Assembly: GCF_011765625.1 (NCBI RefSeq)
Contig: NZ_CP050314.1
Location: 62,001 to 126,000 of the forward strand
From: Shewanella aestuarii
GTDB taxonomy: Bacteria > Pseudomonadota > Gammaproteobacteria > Enterobacterales > Shewanellaceae
Direction of reading: 5' to 3'
Length of the DNA stretch: 64,000 nt
Shown here one piece after another: positions 29,042-38,237 of this stretch. How positions within the stretch are numbered: the first letter of the stretch is position 1; each line of letters begins with the position of its first letter. A program made the translations under genes and the position numbers. The notes under the pieces are model-generated. The model searched no databases, had not been told where the DNA came from, and saw nothing but the letters and a program-made list of their open reading frames with translations.

Positions 29042-29634
29042 TCTAATGCTATGCTGATTTCTACAAGTAAAATTGTAGGTAAAACTGTAGTTGTTCGAGT
29101 AAGACGTTGTGTCGTGGGTGATTTATTTCTTGTGTTGAAAAGCTTGATGTGGGGATTGCTCGCCCTCGTCAAAGCCTGCAAGGCTTGGACAATACTGCTT
29201 CTGCCTACTGCTCTTGTTTCTGTTACTGATCCTGTTACTGCTACTGGTTAACGCATGGGTCAAGTAACCGTCAGACAAGGCTTGTTGGACCCTTCGCAAA
29301 GGGTTTCAAAACAGTTAGTAAAATTCTGTTTCGTATTGAATTTACTGGCTTAAAGGGAAGTCAGGAGCATCATTAAAATGCTCAGTCGAACTCAGTTAAA
29401 GCCTTTTTCAACCGTTTGAAAAGGGGTTGGCTAAGCCATACGTAAAGGGTATTGGTAAGGGTTACCTAAAGGGTTTAGCTAAGGCTTTCTGAAAGGCTTA
29501 GCCAAAGCCTTCATACATGGGTTCACCCAGTAGAAAGATTAAAAAAACGCTGAGGTATCCAAGGTGCATTTTGAAAAACCTGTGGCACAGTGAAATAACC
29601 CAAAGCGAACAATAGAATTGAAGAGGAACCATCA
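29042..29634. other. Repeat-rich intergenic region between rumA and the exonuclease gene
   Basis: No convincing gene. The part 29230-29520 is full of related short motifs (AAAGGGT, GGCTAAGCC, AAAGGCTTAGCC) that can pair, for example AAAGCCTTT with AAAGGGG and GGCTAAGCC with itself. It could form extended secondary structure. A promoter for the exonuclease gene must lie near its right end. Confidence 0.5.
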
Positions 29635-30543
29635 ATGACAAGAGCCCCTGCGCCATTTCCGCTAGAGCGCCTCGCGGAGATCCCAGAAAGACCAGAAGAT
29701 TTTAGATTGCTGGAGCGCATTCCATTAACGCGTGAACCGCAGTCCTGGCCACTTGAACTTTCTCCTGTGGTCGGTGATGAACAGCCAATGGTGCTGCTCG
29801 ATACAGAGACAACCGGACTGTCTGCCGATGACGAGTCCATTATTGAGCTTGGTATGGTTAAGGTGCTTTACAGCCCATCAGCTATGCGGATTGTGTCGAT
29901 TGTTGATGTGATCAGCCTGTATGAAGATCCCGGCAAGCCAATCCCCGAGCTGATCACCGAGTTAACCGGTATCACCGATGATATGGTGCAAGGCCAGCGC
30001 ATTGATGATGCAATTGTAGCGAGTTGGTTATCCGATGATCCGCTGGTGGTTGCACACAATGCACAGTTTGATCGTCCTTTCTTTGAAAAGCGGTTTGCTG
30101 CATTAGGCCATCTATCTTGGGCCTGTTCAGCCAGTGGCATAGATTGGAAAGCACTGGGCTTTGAAAGTAGAAAGCTTGAGTACCTGCTGCTTCGCTTAGG
30201 TTGGTTCTATGAAGGACACCGAGCTGCAACCGATTGTTTGGCGATGGCCTGGTTGTTCTATTTGTTGCCCGAGTCCGTTGCAAACTTGTTGTCTGAAGCA
30301 GACAGGCGAACTGTATTAGTTCGTGCGTTTGGTGCGCCGTTTGACGTAAAGGACTATTTAAAAGAGCGCGGTTACCGTTGGCATGACGGTGTTAAAGGTG
30401 CCAACAAACATTGGTGGCGCGAAATCAGCGAAGACGAGCTGCCGCTGGAGCAAGCTTACCTGGATGATTTGTACCATCGTGGCTCAGAACATGCCCACTA
30501 TGACTACAAAGATGCCCGCAATCGATTTAAAGCTTTGTCATAG
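29635..30543 (+). CDS. DnaQ-like DEDDh 3'-5' exonuclease, 302 aa
   Basis: An exonuclease domain of the DNA polymerase III epsilon type. ExoI is VLLDTETTGLSADDESIIELG (Asp-Glu, ~53-73), ExoII VVAHNAQFDRPFFEKRF (Asp, ~138-154), and ExoIII HRAATDCLAMAW (His and Asp, ~194-205). The C-terminal 70 residues (RGYRWHDGVKGANKHWW) form a small added domain. It would degrade DNA ends from the 3' side, perhaps in replication or repair of the mobile element. The gene occupies the position next to rumA that a conserved exonuclease gene holds in SXT-type elements. Confidence 0.85.
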   Translation: MTRAPAPFPLERLAEIPERPEDFRLLERIPLTREPQSWPLELSPVVGDEQPMVLLDTETTGLSADDESIIELGMVKVLYSPSAMRIVSIVDVISLYEDPGKPIPELITELTGITDDMVQGQRIDDAIVASWLSDDPLVVAHNAQFDRPFFEKRFAALGHLSWACSASGIDWKALGFESRKLEYLLLRLGWFYEGHRAATDCLAMAWLFYLLPESVANLLSEADRRTVLVRAFGAPFDVKDYLKERGYRWHDGVKGANKHWWREISEDELPLEQAYLDDLYHRGSEHAHYDYKDARNRFKALS

Positions 30544-30616
30544 CCTCTTGCATATTTGAAAACCTCTGGAAAATGGAAAGTGAACTCATGGTTTAACCAA
30601 CAAGAGGAATCTTTCC

Positions 30617-30916
30617 ATGTACCAAGACAGCTACATTGAATACTGGGGCGAAATCTTCGTCTCTGCCCGCATCATTGAATTTGGCATCACGTTCGAGCGC
30701 TTTCTTAAAGATCCATGGAAGCATTTGATGTCCTGTGGCCAAGAGTCTGCCCCAGACGCGATTGCTGAAGGGATGCTGCCATTGCTGCCAGCTCAGGCAG
30801 AAGTTGCCAGGCGCATTCGGGAGAGTGAGCAACGAGCCCTGATGTCCACATACTCGGAAAAAGGGAAGTCTGAAAGCAGTAACATCGTGGTGCCACTGGT
30901 TCGGGTAGCGCATTGA
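30617..30916 (+). CDS. Hypothetical protein, 99 aa
   Basis: Soluble helical protein (MYQDSYIEYWGEIFVSARII), preceded by GAGGAA at good spacing. It follows the exonuclease gene by 73 bases in the same direction and looks like a conserved small gene of SXT-type backbones. No functional motif recognised. Confidence 0.7.
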   Translation: MYQDSYIEYWGEIFVSARIIEFGITFERFLKDPWKHLMSCGQESAPDAIAEGMLPLLPAQAEVARRIRESEQRALMSTYSEKGKSESSNIVVPLVRVAH

Positions 30917-31233
30917 TAGCGGCTACCAGCAATGGCATGAAACAGTGTCTTCACGCCCATACCTGAGCGGCAATTGCAATCCAGATCAAAAAGTTGCCGC
31001 TTAGTCTTCCCTACAAAATAATTTGTGATAGGATGATACCTAATAAAATTAATTAGGTTGAAGCCTATTCAGTGTGTTATGGCCATCTGTCCAGCTTCAA
31101 CCGGTAGAGATTGCTAAGTCATTGCGGATAAAGAGCAGCATTGAGTGACACTATTCAATGTGATTACGCGATGTCGGTCCGTACTTTATAAACAGAGTTT
31201 TAAGAAACTGGTTGAATTGGATAAACAAGACGC
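30917..31233. promoter_or_regulatory. Upstream region of the WYL regulator
   Basis: AT-rich spacer without a gene. It contains imperfect repeats around CCTAATAAAATTAATTAGG (31031-31049), a 19-bp palindrome that could be an operator for the WYL protein that follows. Confidence 0.45.
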
Positions 31234-32157
31234 ATGACAAATGATGGTCTGAAACAAACGGTAGTGGCGAAGTCAGATAGGCTTTCGCAGATAGCGCAGT
31301 TGCCACAAGCAACCAGGGATCGCATTGCCCACATCGATTTCACCTTATTGTTTAAGGGAGAAGCGGTGCGAGCGGATTTAGTCGATCGCTTCAGCATAGC
31401 CGCTGCACAAGCAACGAAAGACTTCACAATGTACAGAGAGCTCGCGCCAGGCAACATTGAGTATGACCAAAAGCTCAAATTGCATAAGCGTGGTGAAGCT
31501 TTTGAGCCCCTGTTCGACTATGACGTTGTGAGAACACTGGCGACGATTAGCCAAGGGTACGGAGATGGCTTCACTGGAAAGGTAAAACCACCACTGGCTT
31601 GTGAAGCGCCTTATCACCTTAACAAGCCGAGTTTATCGATAGTAGCGAAAGTCACCGAGGCCATCTACAAAGGCAAAGCCTTGAGTATCACCTATGTGTC
31701 GTTATCGAGCGGTGAAACCACGCGTGAAATTGTGCCGCATACGCTGGTGGACAATGGCCTGCGTTGGCACGTTCGTGGTTTTGACCGCAAGCATAATGAG
31801 TTTCGTGACTTTGTACTGACCCGAATTAAAGCAGCGGGTGTGCTTGAAGATTCAAAGCTGTCTGAGGCTGAACTTGAAACTCAGGACCGACAATGGAACA
31901 GATTTGTAGAGCTGGAGTTAGTACCACACCCACGCATTGAACACAGCGAAGCGATAGAGCTGGACTATGGCATGACGGGTGGCGTTCTAAAGGTTGAGAT
32001 TAGAGCAGCAACCGCTGGGTATTTGCTACGCCAATGGCATGTGGATTGTTCTACGGAACACTCATTAATGGGCTTTGAGTATCAGCTTTGGTTGCGTAAC
32101 AGCCAAGCACTTTATGGTGTCACAAACTTAAATCTAGCGCCTGGCAGAACAAGTTAA
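31234..32157 (+). CDS. WYL-domain transcriptional regulator (BrxR/CapW-like), 307 aa
   Basis: The N-terminal winged helix-turn-helix (RADLVDRFSIAAAQATKDFT, ~49-68, then LAPGNIEYDQKLKLHKRGEA) is typical of BrxR/CapW-type proteins. A WYL-type domain follows (SITYVSLSSGETTREIVPHT and GLRWHVRGFDRKHNEFRDFV, ~149-190), then a C-terminal extension. Such repressors control phage-defence genes and are thought to respond to nucleic-acid signals of infection. Here the gene lies just before a type I restriction methylase gene, which supports a defence-control role, although that target is now broken. Confidence 0.82.
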   Translation: MTNDGLKQTVVAKSDRLSQIAQLPQATRDRIAHIDFTLLFKGEAVRADLVDRFSIAAAQATKDFTMYRELAPGNIEYDQKLKLHKRGEAFEPLFDYDVVRTLATISQGYGDGFTGKVKPPLACEAPYHLNKPSLSIVAKVTEAIYKGKALSITYVSLSSGETTREIVPHTLVDNGLRWHVRGFDRKHNEFRDFVLTRIKAAGVLEDSKLSEAELETQDRQWNRFVELELVPHPRIEHSEAIELDYGMTGGVLKVEIRAATAGYLLRQWHVDCSTEHSLMGFEYQLWLRNSQALYGVTNLNLAPGRTS

Positions 32158-32270
32158 TCGAACGATGTAGCGTCCATTTAGGCGTTACATAAAGAACAGA
32201 ATTTTAAATTTGTAGTGAAGCCGTTGCAGCAACCTAGTGGGGTGCAACCAACACTGAACAGGAAAAGAAA

Positions 32271-33209
32271 ATGGATCATAGTGTACATAACAAGCTCATC
32301 TCATTTATTTGGAATATTGCCGACGACTGTTTACGGGATGTGTACGTTCGCGGTAAGTACCGTGATGTGATTTTACCTATGGTGGTATTACGACGTTTAG
32401 ATACGTTACTTGAACCTACCAAAGAAGCCGTGCTTGATGAGGTAAAGTTCCAAAAAGAAGAGATGCAAGCCACGGAGCTTGATGATGAACCATTAAAAGC
32501 GGCCAGTGGTTATGTTTTTTACAATACATCTAAATGGACGCTGAAATCCCTATTCAACACCGCAACGAATAACCAACAGATATTACTCGCCAACTTTGAA
32601 GAGTACCTGCTTGGCTTTAGCGATAACGTTAAAGAGATCATTGAGTGCTTTAACCTCAAATCGCAAATTCGTCATATGGCCTCCAAGCAAGTCCTTCTTG
32701 ATGTCGTCGAGAAGTTTGTTTCCCCCTATATAAACCTAACTCATGAAACGGTCGAAGACCCAGATGGCAACAAGATGCCAGCCCTTACCAACCTGGGTAT
32801 GGGTTACGTGTTCGAAGAGTTGATCCGCAAGTTCAACGAAGAAAACAACGAAGAAGCAGGCGAACACTTTACGCCACGTGAAGTTATTGAACTGATGACG
32901 CACTTGGTGTTTGACCCGGTGAAAGACCAGTTGCCGCTTACCATGACAGTGTATGACCCTGCGTGTGGCAGCGGTGGTATGTTGACTGAATCTCAAAACT
33001 TCATTGAAGAAAAATACCCTAACGACAGCCGTGATGTTTACCTCTACGGCAAAGAGATCAACGACGAGACCTACGCGATTTGTAAATCGGACATGATGAT
33101 CAAAGGTAACAACCCTGAGAACATCAAAGTAGGCTCAACCTTGTCTACCGACGAGTTTGCGGCTTCTCGCTTTGACTTTATGTTGATTGACTACCTACGA
33201 GTTGCGTGA
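32271..33209 (+). pseudogene. hsdM: Truncated type I restriction-modification methylase HsdM
   Basis: The N-terminal HsdM helical domain and the start of the methylase domain are intact (GEHFTPREVIELMTHLVFDP; SAM motif DPACGSGGML, ~231-240). Homology ends at FDFML (33185), exactly where the catalytic NPPF/Y motif should follow, and a foreign tail ends at 33209. No hsdS, hsdR or rest of hsdM is found in the window. The break coincides with the border of the Tn554/RIT-like element, so an insertion with deletion probably removed the system. Confidence 0.9.
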
Positions 33210-33298
33210 TTATGGACATTGCTAAAAGCATTGTAGAATCTTATCTGTGGCCTTATAGAGTATGTCCATAGGCGTTTTGCAAAATTTACTATTATTAA

Positions 33299-33532
33299 TC
33301 AATTTTCGTCCATGCTATTTCGTAAGGTTGATCCATCTAAATCTTTAATTTTTTCATACTGTTCATCAATTTCTTTTAAGGTCAAATAATACCTTGGCCA
33401 GCGATTATTGCATTTTTGGCACATAATTAGCACAATAGGGTTTTCAGGCGTACTCTTTTCAGGGCTAAATTCAACAAACTCTACAGCATCACAATAAGGA
33501 TCTCGACGTATTATTTCAGCTGGAATAAATGC
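33299..33532 (-). pseudogene. C-terminal remnant with CxxC motif
   Basis: In a frame shifted from the DUF2971-like gene, the minus strand reads …AEIIRRDPYCDAVEFVEFSP… IVLIMCQKCNNRWPRYYL … NSMDEN and stops at 33299. It looks like the tail of a real protein with a zinc-type CxxC. It is fused by deletion to the front part of the DUF2971-like gene around 33519-33532. Confidence 0.45.
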
Positions 33533-33791
33533 CCGATTTGTCAGTAAAATCTAGCACAGATTCTAAAGAGTCGCGCACGTCATCAAATTTCTTTCCCACA
33601 TTGAAAATTTTTTCAAGTTGATTTAATTGCTCTTCAAATAACTCACGAGAAAAAACACCTTCATAAGGGTCATTTAACTTCTCCCTTGTAGGAGCCCAAA
33701 ACTCGTTATTCACTAATGAATCAATGTCTCTACTTGAACCAGCTCTATATTTAAAAACTCGCATATCAAGAAGCTTACTCACCATGAACAT
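33516..33791 (-). pseudogene. DUF2971-like protein, N-terminal part
   Basis: RVFKYRAGSSRDIDSLVNNE … LNDPYEGVF matches the start of DUF2971 proteins (KYR … NDPFE). The frame stops after 91 codons, whereas family members have about 250-300, and homology ends at SGIYS where an unrelated tail begins. Members are often found in defence islands. It overlaps the end of the membrane-protein gene upstream, so the two were one unit. Confidence 0.55.
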
Positions 33792-34239
33792 TATGAAAAG
33801 GACTAATTCTTTCTAAGTTTTCTGATACCTTCTTTTGGTCATTTGAAATTTCCATCAGACTCTGAGATATGTCAACATGCTTGCTTGAAATGTCTTTCAA
33901 GGTTTCGGAAATAATCTGTAACTCACTTGGTATTTGGCCAAGGGGCATCTCTTCTACTTTGACGGTCGTTTTGCCCCAAAGATTGATGCTAACAGAGGCC
34001 GCTGAAACTATTGTTGATAACACAAGAGCAGAAAATGATAACCAAAAAGCTTTTTTAGTATGAGTCAGTTGATCTGATAGTTTCCCCATTTCCACTTCAT
34101 GCCTTAAGTCTTCAGCGGATTTGTATTTATTGTTAACATGATTCATCAACGTCTGGCTAATAAAAATTTCAGATGCTGCAAATGGGTATAGCTTTTTTCG
34201 GAAATTATCAGGCAAGCTATCAAAACTGTCGGAAGGCAA
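33775..34239 (-). CDS. Membrane protein with coiled-coil tail, 154 aa
   Basis: One transmembrane helix (AFWLSFSALVLSTIVSAASV, ~64-83). A C-terminal helical region with heptad-like spacing follows (LQIISETLKDISSKHVDISQ…SLMEISNDQKKVSENLERIS). It overlaps the DUF2971-like gene by 17 bases. It is a probable passenger gene of the Tn554/RIT-like element. Function unknown; a sensor or effector anchor is possible. Confidence 0.6.
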   Translation of the reverse strand: MPSDSFDSLPDNFRKKLYPFAASEIFISQTLMNHVNNKYKSAEDLRHEVEMGKLSDQLTHTKKAFWLSFSALVLSTIVSAASVSINLWGKTTVKVEEMPLGQIPSELQIISETLKDISSKHVDISQSLMEISNDQKKVSENLERISPFHNVHGE

Positions 34240-34378
34240 TAATTATAAATAGTTCGTTACATGTAACTGTAGCTAACCTTATGTTTTATATAACTTTGTT
34301 TAAGGTTACACTTTTGGATGTTTTTAACTATCTCAAAAGTAACCTTAATTTGAAATTATTACCATTAAATTCAGGCAA

Positions 34379-34783
34379 TTAGCTGTATATTAGTTGCGTT
34401 ACATTGTTATTGTCCGCACGAGCATTGCTCAGAGCCATGTTTTTTCGTATTAACGTAGCATTTTGTGATTGAACTTTAGCGAGCATAGCTTTCAATTCTG
34501 CCACCTCAGACCGCAACTCTCGATTGCGGTCTTTGTATTTATTAAGTTCAGTTTGTTTGGCATCACGTTGCTGTCGAATGTCTTTGTTTACACCGCCTTT
34601 AATACGCTCTAATAGTTCAGGGCAATCACGGTGAATCAATGCTCGACTTACACCTGCTTCTTCGGCAACGGCAGCGACACTCATTTTACGTTTATGAGAA
34701 ACAGTATTTGGACGACCTTTTTCGATTCGAACAATGGCAAGTCGAACCGCTTTATGTGTCGCTTTTTCTTTCTGGTTAGACAT
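34379..34783 (-). CDS. TnpC-like (DUF6262-type) protein of the recombinase element, 134 aa
   Basis: A small basic protein with an N-terminal HTH-like segment (MSVAAVAEEAGVSRALIHRD, ~35-54) and a coiled coil (ELNKYKDRNRELRSEVAELK, ~79-98). This architecture is that of TnpC/DUF6262 proteins in Tn554-family elements, which affect orientation and efficiency of integration. It overlaps the end of the 601-aa recombinase gene by eight bases, closing a four-gene leftward operon. Confidence 0.75.
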   Translation of the reverse strand: MSNQKEKATHKAVRLAIVRIEKGRPNTVSHKRKMSVAAVAEEAGVSRALIHRDCPELLERIKGGVNKDIRQQRDAKQTELNKYKDRNRELRSEVAELKAMLAKVQSQNATLIRKNMALSNARADNNNVTQLIYS

Positions 34784-36581
34784 TTATCACCTCGATATCC
34801 TTTCTCTCGTTAATCTCTTGCTTCATAGCTTCAACATCAATACCCAATGCCACTAGAACCTTTTCACAGCGTTCCATGCCTTTTTTTACCGCCGCTCTAC
34901 CAGCTTCACCAATATCATCCAATTGCATCAGTTTCATTTGCTGCACTAGCATTCCCTCCCAATAAGGCAGGTGTCGCTTATCTACAATGCCGCTTTCACA
35001 GCTATCAGGCTTACCACACTTACACTCATCATCATTGGTGCACCACCCAATACCTGTTGAGCGAATTGGTATGGAGCTAGAGTATGCCTTTGCCATAGCA
35101 CTAAGAGAGCCAAAAGATTTAATTAACTCTTTATCCTCACGGACCTTCATGATGTTTTGAGCTATGTCGCCACCAGTGATAGGCGTGTCTAGTTCAAACC
35201 AATCTTGCTTAATTTCTTCTTCAACCAGATATTTCTCTCGAAGCATTTCTTCAAACAATTCAGCATCCAAAGCATCATTAAAGGCATACAAAGTGGTCAT
35301 GGTAATTGACCAATGTTTAAAGTGATCTTTTAATGCTCTCAAGTCACCTAATTCAGAGTGAACCGCATAATTAGCAAAGGTACGTCTGAATTGGTGCGCT
35401 GATAGGTTCCAATTACTCCCTATCTGTTCACATAAGTTTGGCAACCTAGCGTTAGTCATTGCCACCCCTGACAATAGGTAAATTGCGTTTCCTTTTCCCA
35501 GGTTTTTCGATAGGCAGATGTGGTTTGATATTTCCTCAAGTCGATGTGCTTCCACATGATCGTTGCTTGCTTTCGCTTTTAGTAAATCACACTCAAGTTG
35601 ATCTTGAAGTGGAGCGCTCAAACGGCCAAGAATATCAATCGCTTCCGTGGCTATCCTTGGCGCAATCCACTCAGCTAACCCTGTATGTGTTTTCTCAGAG
35701 ACAGTTTCGATGTGGTAGTAAGTGGTGTCACCTTTCGTTTCAGAGCGATACGCATCACGCTTAATGCCTAATATTTCATGGATACGCATACCCGTTGTGA
35801 GTAACAGCCAGAAGATACAGCTATCTCGCAGTAGCAATGTTTCTCTCTTTTTTGACGATTTCAGAATTTCATCAGCTTTATCTAGGTATGATTTAGTAAA
35901 CTGGCACAGCGGAATTAGCACTTTATTTGGAATAATGGGGGTCTTACCTTTGGTAATGGCTTCCCGATACGCTTCACCAACATACCCTGCTTGCTCATTA
36001 GCGGTTGATTGAGGCCAAGGATGCTCTTTGACAAAATCAAACTCTTTGCAGTGGTAATAAAGGTCTTCTAGAATGCGGAATCTATCCACCTTGGTGACTG
36101 CTGTCAGTGGTTTAGTCTCGCCTTTTCGTTTTGAGTGCAGGGTATTTACATGCCTAACGTAGGCATTTGAGGTAAAAGCTGTCAGCCCATGTGTAACTGT
36201 AGTATCTGAACTTAAAACCCACTGAAAATAACTTTTCAACTTGTCCAATGTTTTCACAAGAGTATTAAGAGCTAACCCCTTTTTGAATTTGCTCCAGATT
36301 ACCCACTTTGCCATGCGCTTCATTTGAGTATCATCAATCGTAGAAAAAGTAAGGTTTAATGCACTTGCTATAGTTGCTTTCGTACCTTTACTAGCAGGAA
36401 ACACCCATACATCTTCCTCAAATCGAGATAGCGTTTGGTATTCACCATTGGCGAGTTTAATGTAGGTCACGATACCCGTTAGAGAGCCATCAATGACTTG
36501 CTCAAGCGCACTGGTGCTTGGCTTTGGACATTGCTGAATTGCAAACTCAGCTTGTGTGAGTATTAACTCAATTGAACTCAT
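34776..36581 (-). CDS. Tyrosine recombinase, third of the trio, 601 aa
   Basis: A catalytic core is present: Arg in LLTTGMRIHEILGIK, HxxR in SAHQFRRTFANYAV, and FKHWSITMTTLYAF holding His/Trp and the nucleophilic Tyr. A cysteine-rich tail (CTNDDECKCGKPDSCESG, ~534-551) probably binds zinc. Start and stop overlap neighbours by four and eight bases. It works with the two upstream recombinases, as in RIT/Tn554-type elements where all are needed for movement. Confidence 0.85.
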   Translation of the reverse strand: MSSIELILTQAEFAIQQCPKPSTSALEQVIDGSLTGIVTYIKLANGEYQTLSRFEEDVWVFPASKGTKATIASALNLTFSTIDDTQMKRMAKWVIWSKFKKGLALNTLVKTLDKLKSYFQWVLSSDTTVTHGLTAFTSNAYVRHVNTLHSKRKGETKPLTAVTKVDRFRILEDLYYHCKEFDFVKEHPWPQSTANEQAGYVGEAYREAITKGKTPIIPNKVLIPLCQFTKSYLDKADEILKSSKKRETLLLRDSCIFWLLLTTGMRIHEILGIKRDAYRSETKGDTTYYHIETVSEKTHTGLAEWIAPRIATEAIDILGRLSAPLQDQLECDLLKAKASNDHVEAHRLEEISNHICLSKNLGKGNAIYLLSGVAMTNARLPNLCEQIGSNWNLSAHQFRRTFANYAVHSELGDLRALKDHFKHWSITMTTLYAFNDALDAELFEEMLREKYLVEEEIKQDWFELDTPITGGDIAQNIMKVREDKELIKSFGSLSAMAKAYSSSIPIRSTGIGWCTNDDECKCGKPDSCESGIVDKRHLPYWEGMLVQQMKLMQLDDIGEAGRAAVKKGMERCEKVLVALGIDVEAMKQEINERKDIEVINV

Positions 36582-38230
36582 TGCGTCACCTTCAACATAT
36601 CAAGGTTTTGCCAGTACGGATGTGGATTAGATCTTGCCCGTTCTTTTTCAGTCTCTACACGCTGTAGCTGGCCAAGCTTAGCAAATTCAGGGACAACTTC
36701 TTCATCTACGATTCTTAGAACATTTTTTAAATGACGCTTCCAGTCTTTACGACCAAACTCGTCACGGCTTCGAATAATCGCCCAATAAAAACTAAAGAGT
36801 TTATACAAATCATCACCTGTAATAACGAAGCTTTTACAGCGGAAGCAGCCTAAAAAGTCATTACAGAACGAGCCATTTTTCGGTGCTTTATCGCCATTCT
36901 TAGGGTCTTTACAATGCCCTACAGGGACGCTTGGCTCTGCGCACGTTAGCTCTTTAACTCGTATCTCACCCATTAAGCCCAAGTTGCGCTTTGATTGCTC
37001 GGGAGCTTGCAGGTAGTGGTCAAGCGTTCCTGTCCCACTGTGTTTGGCTTGCCGCGCAGCAATTAACAAACTCTCACCACTCAGCTCATAAATACCATTG
37101 ATGAACGTCTTGCGAAAACGGCTTACATTAAGTTTCATCGTTCGACCATCTTCATCTCTTAAGTCGTACTCTTTGATGAATTTTTTGATGTTATATCTAA
37201 GCAGCCTTTCTGCTAGAGAGGAGGCCGTACCTCTCTCGGCACCTATGTGGGCAACTCTAGACTCATAGACAAATAACAAGTCGGAATCGATAGACTTTCT
37301 CACTTGGCTATTACGCTCAATGATAGCCTCAATAAGATAAGCCACATCAAGCTTTATTCCTTGCACTACTTCAAGTTCCTGTGATTTTCGTAAATTGTGC
37401 AATTGCGTGGAGTTGCCTCTTTTTTTGAATACGGTTAAGAGCTTGCGGCAATCTTTAAGTGGGTGGTCGGTCAATGAGTCGGTAGTCATATTGAGAAGCG
37501 GAGATGTGTTGATGCCTGTCTGAATCGCCACAGCTAACAAACACAGTGTTAACTGATAACCTGTTAGTGGTTCGGTCTTTTGATAAATCGGCTTAATTGC
37601 TTGTTTTAGCGCAACCACCACCTGCCTTTTTTCATGGGGAGTCAGTGGTTTCTCGCCCTTTGCACGTTTACTTGAATTTGGAAATGGGCTCTTAGGAAAG
37701 AAATCACTGTTTAGGTTTATGTCATCAATGACTGACCAATAGCCCTTGTCCCTCATGTGTATCAGCATTGACTTGAGATGAGTGTAGTAACCTTTTAGGG
37801 TGTTATACCCTAACTCACAACCTCTAAGGTGCAGTAAATATTGCTCGATCAACTCTGGCGTAATGTCATCTTGTGTTAAGTCCTCACCCGCTGAATACCT
37901 AAATAATGTAAGGTATTCAGCGAAATGGAAAAAACCATTTTTAAAATAACCTTTTTGAGTTTCCTCGCTAAGAGCATCGGTATTTTTCAGCAGAGCTTTT
38001 GCGGTGTAGTACACTCGATTTGTAATGTCGTCATAACCTTTGCCATAGAAACGAGTAAAATTGACGTTAGAACCATTGCCACCTTTTGAACCGATATTCG
38101 GGTAATTCACTACAGGGTTGATTGGTCGGACTATTTCTCGATTTTGAGCAGTGTCAGTTGTTGACTCTACTGCCGATGTTTTCTTTAGCTTGTCTTTGTT
38201 AATAGACAGTTTTTTTCTTTGTCTCGCCAT
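36578..38230 (-). CDS. Tyrosine recombinase-like protein, second of the trio, 550 aa
   Basis: The tyrosine-recombinase fold is recognisable, but the first catalytic Arg is replaced (AIQTGINTSPLLNMTTDSL). The second Arg (NVSRFRKTF) and a His…Tyr region (QAKHSGTGTLDHYLQ) remain. Middle recombinases of RIT/Tn554-like trios often show altered residues and may be structural partners. A Cys-rich segment lies near residues 430-465 (GHCKDPKNG … CNDFLGCFRCKSF). It overlaps the next gene by four bases. Confidence 0.8.
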   Translation of the reverse strand: MARQRKKLSINKDKLKKTSAVESTTDTAQNREIVRPINPVVNYPNIGSKGGNGSNVNFTRFYGKGYDDITNRVYYTAKALLKNTDALSEETQKGYFKNGFFHFAEYLTLFRYSAGEDLTQDDITPELIEQYLLHLRGCELGYNTLKGYYTHLKSMLIHMRDKGYWSVIDDINLNSDFFPKSPFPNSSKRAKGEKPLTPHEKRQVVVALKQAIKPIYQKTEPLTGYQLTLCLLAVAIQTGINTSPLLNMTTDSLTDHPLKDCRKLLTVFKKRGNSTQLHNLRKSQELEVVQGIKLDVAYLIEAIIERNSQVRKSIDSDLLFVYESRVAHIGAERGTASSLAERLLRYNIKKFIKEYDLRDEDGRTMKLNVSRFRKTFINGIYELSGESLLIAARQAKHSGTGTLDHYLQAPEQSKRNLGLMGEIRVKELTCAEPSVPVGHCKDPKNGDKAPKNGSFCNDFLGCFRCKSFVITGDDLYKLFSFYWAIIRSRDEFGRKDWKRHLKNVLRIVDEEVVPEFAKLGQLQRVETEKERARSNPHPYWQNLDMLKVTQ

Positions 38231-38237
38231 ATTTCAC

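Noticed and set aside
29051..29251. 66-aa ORF after rumA
   Set aside because: Valine/leucine-rich frame in a structured intergenic region, without ribosome binding site.
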